DNA from: Sphingomicrobium sediminis
GTDB taxonomy: Bacteria > Pseudomonadota > Alphaproteobacteria > Sphingomonadales > Sphingomonadaceae
Assembly: GCF_023805295.1 (NCBI RefSeq)
Contig: NZ_JAMSHT010000001.1
Coordinates: 1,054,001 to 1,118,000 of the forward strand
Direction: 5' to 3'
Length of the DNA stretch: 64,000 bases
Part shown: positions 60,525 to 64,000 of the stretch, in pieces
Position numbering within the stretch: the first letter of the stretch is position 1
Layout of the letters: every line of letters begins with the position of its first letter
The notes under the pieces: model-generated
What the model was told of the DNA's origin: nothing
Database searches by the model: none
The model's input: only the letters and a program-made list of their open reading frames with translations
Program-made: the position numbers and the translations under genes

Positions 60525-61904
60525 ATGAACAAAAACTATTTTTTCTGCGGCATCGGCGGATCGGGCATGTTGCCGCTCGCCGCCATCATCAAGGCGCGCG
60601 GTGCCGACGTGTCGGGCAGCGACCGCAGCCTCGATGCCGGCCGCATGTCGAGCAAGTTCGATTATCTCCGCCGCCTCGGCATCGACCTGTACGAGCAGGA
60701 CGGTACCGGTCTCAAGGACGGCCAGGTGCTGGTTGCCAGCGCCGCCGTCGAAGACACCGTCCCCGATATGGTGCGCGCAGAAGAGTTGGGCCTTACCCGT
60801 CGCACACGCCCCGAACTGCTCGCAGACCTGCTCAACGAGGCTGCCACCAGCATCGCCATCGGCGGCACCAGCGGCAAGTCGACCGTCACCGGCATGACCG
60901 CGTGGATCCTGCACGAAGCCGGCCGCGACCCGACCGCGATGAATGGCGCGGTGATGAAGAATTTCGCGACCCCCGAAGCACCCTTTGCGAGCGCGCTCGT
61001 CGGCGATCCCGACCTCTTCGTGTCGGAAGTCGATGAAAGCGACGGCTCGATCGCGCTCTACCGGCCCACCGTGGCGTTGGTGAACAATATCAGCCTCGAC
61101 CACAAATCGATGGAGGAATTGCGCCAGCTGTTCGGCGACTTCCTGCGCGCCGGTAACAAGGCGATCTACAACGCGGATGACGCCGAAGCCCGCGGCATCG
61201 CGCCAGACGATGCGCTCGGCTTCGGCTTTGCCGACGATGCCGATTATCGCGCCAGCGACCTCACCGAAGACGCGCATCAGACCCGCCTCACCCTGCACCA
61301 TCAGGACGACGCGCTGGCCGTCACCGTTCCCATGCCCGGGCGCCACAATGCGATGAACGGCCTCGCCGCCATCGCTGCGGCACACCAGGCGGGCGTTGAG
61401 CTGCCAGTCGCCATCGCCGCGCTTGCCAGCTTTGCGGGCCTCAAGCGTCGCTACGAACTGGTGGGCGAAGCCGCCGGCGTCGCCGTCATCGACGATTTCG
61501 GCCACAATCCCGACAAGGCCGCCGCGACCTTGCGGACCGCGCGCGCCACCGGGCGACGCCTCCACATCATGTTCCAGCCGCACGGCTACGGTCCCCTGAA
61601 GCAGATGGGCGATGAACTGGCCGAGGTCTTCGCCGACCTCATGGACAAGAACGACCGCCTTTACGTGCCCGACCCGGTCTATCAGGGCGGCACCGTCAAT
61701 CGCGAGCGCGGCGGGGCCTGGCTGGCTGCCGAAGTGAAGCGCCATGGCGGCAATGCGGTCCACCATCCCGACCGCGAGGCGCTGGCCGCGATGATCCTCG
61801 AAGATGTCGGCGAAGGCGACATGATCCTCGTCATGGGCGCGCGCGACGACAGCTTGATCGCCTATGCCCACGACTTCGTTACCAAATTGGAGGAGCGCGC
61901 CTGA
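60525..61904 (+). CDS. mpl: Mur ligase family protein, MurC/Mpl-like
   Basis: 459 residues with N-terminal Rossmann-like YFFCGIGGSGMLPLA, the P-loop GGTSGKSTVTG, the VDESDGSI Mg/substrate region, LVNNISLDHK and the C-terminal ligase domain (DDFGHNPDKAAATL, GARDDSL). The pattern fits MurC or Mpl (ligase of UDP-MurNAc with the recycled tripeptide). The adjacent divergent LD-carboxypeptidase, which supplies tripeptide, favours Mpl and murein recycling. MurC itself is usually in the mra cluster, absent here. Coupled with the next gene by a 1-nt overlap. Confidence 0.8.
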   Translation: MNKNYFFCGIGGSGMLPLAAIIKARGADVSGSDRSLDAGRMSSKFDYLRRLGIDLYEQDGTGLKDGQVLVASAAVEDTVPDMVRAEELGLTRRTRPELLADLLNEAATSIAIGGTSGKSTVTGMTAWILHEAGRDPTAMNGAVMKNFATPEAPFASALVGDPDLFVSEVDESDGSIALYRPTVALVNNISLDHKSMEELRQLFGDFLRAGNKAIYNADDAEARGIAPDDALGFGFADDADYRASDLTEDAHQTRLTLHHQDDALAVTVPMPGRHNAMNGLAAIAAAHQAGVELPVAIAALASFAGLKRRYELVGEAAGVAVIDDFGHNPDKAAATLRTARATGRRLHIMFQPHGYGPLKQMGDELAEVFADLMDKNDRLYVPDPVYQGGTVNRERGGAWLAAEVKRHGGNAVHHPDREALAAMILEDVGEGDMILVMGARDDSLIAYAHDFVTKLEERA

Positions 61905-62275
61905 TGGGACGACCGGTCGGATGGCTGCTGGAGGATGAAAGCCGGGCCAAGCTGCTCGACCGATTCCCGCCGCTTTATGCCGAGATCATCGCGCATCACG
62001 TGACGCTCTGGGGCCGCAAATATCGCGCCACCCCGCCCGACCCTGCCGAAATCGCCGTCGTCGGCCATGCCGATGCAGGCGACGGCATCGAAGCTCTGGT
62101 CGTTACCGTCGACGGCAACGTCCACCGCCCTGACGGCTCGCACTATCACATCACCTGGTCGCTCGATCCCGCCAGCGGCAAGAAGCCAAAGGACAGCAAC
62201 GTCCTCATCGCCGACCATGATTGGGAAGAGATCGATCCGATCCCCGTCACCGCCGTCCCGGCCTATATCGGATGA
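61904..62275 (+). CDS. 2H-phosphodiesterase-like small protein
   Basis: 123 residues. Two HxT motifs, HVT at 32-34 (AHHVTLWG) and HIT at 82-84 (YHITWSL), are 50 residues apart, as in the duplicated 2H phosphoesterase fold of RNA ligase-associated and AKAP7-type enzymes. A soluble basic/acidic body connects them. The ATG overlaps the stop of the mpl-like gene by 1 nt, and the next gene overlaps its stop by 4 nt, so all three are one unit. RNA-end or cyclic-phosphate chemistry is a guess. Confidence 0.55.
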   Translation: MGRPVGWLLEDESRAKLLDRFPPLYAEIIAHHVTLWGRKYRATPPDPAEIAVVGHADAGDGIEALVVTVDGNVHRPDGSHYHITWSLDPASGKKPKDSNVLIADHDWEEIDPIPVTAVPAYIG

Positions 62276-62745
62276 GTGTCCGCCTCTTTCTCGATTGCGA
62301 CGGGGTCCTCGCCGATTTCGATGGCGGGGTGCGCAAGCTGACCGGCCTGTCGCCGGATGCGCTCGAGGCCGAGCGTGGCAAAGGTGGCTTCTGGAAAGCC
62401 TTGGCGCGCGCCGACGCCTTTTATGCCGACCTCGATCCCCTGCCCGGCGCACTCGACATGGTCGAGGCGGTTCGGCACTTGGAGCCGACCATCCTCACCG
62501 GGCTGCCGATGGGCAATTGGGCGCGGCGGCAGAAGCTCGCCTGGCGCGACCGGCACCTGCCGGGCATCCCGATGATCACCTGCATGGCACGCGACAAATG
62601 GAAATATGCCGAGGCCGGCGACGTGCTCGTCGATGACCGCAAAACGGCTCGGGCGCCCTGGAAGGAGAAGGGCCGAGGCCGCTTCATCCTTCACAAGGCG
62701 CCCGAAACGACGCTCCTTGAACTAGGCAAATATTTCGAGCTTTAG
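62272..62745 (+). CDS. HAD-family phosphatase, 5'-nucleotidase-like
   Basis: 157 residues with HAD motif I LFLDCDGVLADFDGG (nucleophile Asp and DxD/G), motif II in TILTG, a Lys in RDKWKYAE and motif IV VDDRKT (acidic pair). The N-terminal DCDGVLADFD signature is typical of 5'(3')-deoxyribonucleotidases and related HAD enzymes. The ATGA overlap with the preceding gene suggests coupled expression. Substrate unknown. Confidence 0.8.
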   Translation: MSVRLFLDCDGVLADFDGGVRKLTGLSPDALEAERGKGGFWKALARADAFYADLDPLPGALDMVEAVRHLEPTILTGLPMGNWARRQKLAWRDRHLPGIPMITCMARDKWKYAEAGDVLVDDRKTARAPWKEKGRGRFILHKAPETTLLELGKYFEL

Positions 62746-63296
62746 GCGGCTTCCTCCGCGTCCACCTTCTCGACCCATTCGGGCCAGAATGCGGGCTCGC
62801 GATTGGACCAGCCCGCGGCCGTTGCCGCGCTTTCGCTGATCGACTGGAGCAGCATGCGGCGGCGATCGGGGTGCAGGTGCGGGAGCGAGGCGGCGGCGCA
62901 AAAGGCGGCCGGCAGCCAAGGACGCACGGCGGCACCGAGCAGCCGTTCGTAAAGGAAGCGATAGGCGTTGAAATTGTCGAGGCGGTCCTGCCCCAGGTCG
63001 AACGCCGACAGGGTGATGAGCATGCCGAGGAAAGGCTCGAGCATGTCGAGGCCGCTATCGTCGGGAATATCCATGCGCAGATGGTCGAGCTGCTGGTAGA
63101 AGCGATGCTGCGCTTCGATCGAAGCGGCTTCGACCTCGTCGCGTGCCCAGGTTGCGACCGGATCATTGCGTCCGAACGCATTGTCGAGGCTTCGACGAAT
63201 GTAACGCTGCGTCGCCTTCGGGAAGCTCGCAAATTCCTTCATTTCGGCGATGGTCACTTCGCCAGTCACGTTCCCCCCGGCCCGGTTGTTACTCAT
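62742..63296 (-). CDS. Hypothetical helical protein
   Basis: 184 residues, mainly helical, with no signal or membrane segment. Segments RYIRRSLDNAFGRNDPVATWARDEVEA and FNAYRFLYERLLGAAVRPWLPAAF have no motif I recognise. The start at 63296 begins MSNNRAGGNVTGEV. It is convergent with the HAD gene, sharing 4 bp around TTAG. Function unknown. Confidence 0.6.
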   Translation of the reverse strand: MSNNRAGGNVTGEVTIAEMKEFASFPKATQRYIRRSLDNAFGRNDPVATWARDEVEAASIEAQHRFYQQLDHLRMDIPDDSGLDMLEPFLGMLITLSAFDLGQDRLDNFNAYRFLYERLLGAAVRPWLPAAFCAAASLPHLHPDRRRMLLQSISESAATAAGWSNREPAFWPEWVEKVDAEEAA

Positions 63297-63512
63297 TGTT
63301 CTTCTTGCTCCTTTCACCCCTTCATGAAGACGTTAGATGGCCACGCCTTTAAAAAGCATTAACCATCAACGACTCCCGCTCCCGACCCATAGTCATGCGG
63401 GAAATCCTTGTTCTCGCAAGGATTTAGGGGCGCACGTCGCAAAGCAGTTCGCGACTGTGCGATATTTACCACGATATTGGAAAAGCGTTGCGGTTACGCA
63501 ACGACTTGCGCG
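63297..63512. other. Intergenic stretch with hairpins, no gene seen
   Basis: No coding frame with a ribosome site is visible between 63297 and 63512. It contains the inverted repeat AATCCTTG/CAAGGATT (63403-63410 and 63417-63424, 6-nt loop) and the terminator described next. The AATCCTTG repeat lacks a U-tract and could be a small operator or an RNA structure. Confidence 0.45.
63482..63503 (-). terminator. Terminator of the small acidic gene
   Basis: On the minus strand CGTTGCG (63503-63497) and CGCAACG (63492-63486) form a 7-bp stem with a TAAC loop, followed by CTTTTCC. This fits the end of the 63513-63704 gene. Confidence 0.7.
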
Positions 63513-63704
63513 TCAGTCCTTGGGCGCATCCGAATTGGGATGCGGCTCGTCATCATCGCTGCGCGTGGCCGATACCGGGTCCGATGCATCCATCGATTCA
63601 TCCAGCCCGACATCGACTTTCGTGTCGGCATCGTGCGGATTGCGCGCCAATTTCTCTTCCAGTTCGCGGCTGGGTTCGTCCTTGGTCGTGGATCGGTCGG
63701 TCAT
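63513..63704 (-). CDS. Small acidic protein, unknown
   Basis: 63 residues, Asp/Glu-rich (MTDRSTTKDEPSRELEEKLARNPHDADTK start), no membrane helix or cysteine. AAGGAGG lies 5 nt before the ATG, and a terminator lies immediately after the stop, so it is a monocistronic gene. Family not recognised; such proteins may be disordered adaptors. Confidence 0.6.
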   Translation of the reverse strand: MTDRSTTKDEPSRELEEKLARNPHDADTKVDVGLDESMDASDPVSATRSDDDEPHPNSDAPKD

Positions 63705-63834
63705 GTAGCCTCCTTCTACCCCCACCAACGAACACCCCCGCGCCCGCGTTCCTTCGATCAACGGCGGATTTCCTTCGGCCAAGCGCCGCCACGCGCTGGC
63801 AGCGGCGCGATAATTGGCCTAGACAGGTCAGATT

Positions 63835-64000
63835 ATGCGGCACGTGACTTTGAAGGCCCCGGGGGGGCGCCCACTATTCGCCGATTGGAAATTCGCGGTC
63901 GGCTCGATCGCGATCTTCTGGTGCATCTATGTCGGCACCCTGCTCATCCGGGCAGCGTTGGGCGGCAGTTTCACCGGGCTTATCTCCAACCGGCTCCCGA
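63835..64000 (+). CDS. N-terminal part of a membrane protein (cut by the window edge)
   Basis: A frame from ATG 63835 encodes MRHVTLKAPG, then FADWKFAVGSIAIFWCIYVGTLLIRAALGG, a hydrophobic helix, and continues to the edge. This layout suits the start of a sensor kinase or similar membrane protein. No terminator is visible. It begins 130 bp upstream divergently from the small acidic gene. Not identifiable from the part seen. Confidence 0.45.
   Translation, partial: MRHVTLKAPGGRPLFADWKFAVGSIAIFWCIYVGTLLIRAALGGSFTGLISNRLP

Noticed and set aside
63403..63424. AATCCTTG/CAAGGATT hairpin as a terminator
   Set aside because: No U-tract follows on either strand; kept only as an unexplained inverted repeat.

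Overview
The window looks like a chromosomal segment of an alphaproteobacterium, most likely a member of the Sphingomonadales (Sphingomicrobium/Sphingomonas-like). Supporting signs are the high GC content, a split ATP synthase locus with both b and b' subunits, a circularly permuted two-piece tmRNA gene, an HWE-kinase bacteriophytochrome, a SWIB-domain protein, and many short lipoproteins. The genus is an inference. I saw no insertion sequence, prophage, integron or CRISPR array. The DNA is dense, with many ATGA overlaps and several convergent gene pairs whose stop codons interlock.

Layout. 0-8.7 kb: the tail of an unknown gene, a tiny membrane protein, a stand-alone PaaZ-type ring-opening bifunctional enzyme, the Fo half of ATP synthase (atpI-B-E-F'-F, minus strand), a DUF3298/DUF4163-type lipoprotein, a RadC-family protein and an unknown membrane protein/lipoprotein pair. 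8.7-13.2 kb: purB, heme oxygenase and bacteriophytochrome in one tight plus-strand unit behind a terminator. 13.2-20.6 kb: an MBL hydrolase, dnaJ and dnaK (with a near-consensus sigma-32 promoter), a divergent cold-shock-like protein, fabD-fabG and an outer-membrane barrel. 20.7-28.5 kb: SDR, Rieske oxygenase, GNAT, rpsF-rpsR-rplI, GST, DUF6456-like protein, XRE/S24-like regulator, tRNA-Val(UAC), DUF2165 protein and a winged-helix protein.

28.6-41.1 kb is dominated by acyl-CoA and leucine catabolism: an SDR, biotin-dependent MccA and MccB, isovaleryl-CoA dehydrogenase and a thiolase. Three c-type cytochrome genes and small membrane or unknown genes are interleaved on the same strand. A secreted Hcp-like protein with a partly duplicated core lies beside mccA. 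41.1-45.9 kb holds a glutaredoxin-MauE fusion and an array of five related small lipoproteins sharing a Cys/Cys-aromatic motif, with two paralogous two-TM proteins placed antisense within and next to it. 45.9-59.2 kb: SH3 protein, a flavin oxidoreductase with an unusual Cys cluster, nadC, metallophosphoesterase, APH-like kinase, M3 metallopeptidase, a lemA/TPM/Nudix operon, mscL, the permuted ssrA gene with tag ANDNEALAIAA, a second cluster of three acidic lipoproteins, Nudix and extensin-like proteins. 59.3-64 kb: SWIB protein, a divergent LD-carboxypeptidase/Mpl-type ligase pair suggesting murein recycling, a 2H-phosphodiesterase-like protein, a HAD phosphatase, small unknowns and the start of a membrane protein.

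The best candidates for something undescribed are the lipoprotein array with its paralogous two-TM neighbours, the signal-peptide-bearing Hcp-like protein, the cytochrome/leucine-degradation run, the Cys-cluster nitronate-monooxygenase-like enzyme and the small cold-shock-like gene behind a perfect palindrome.
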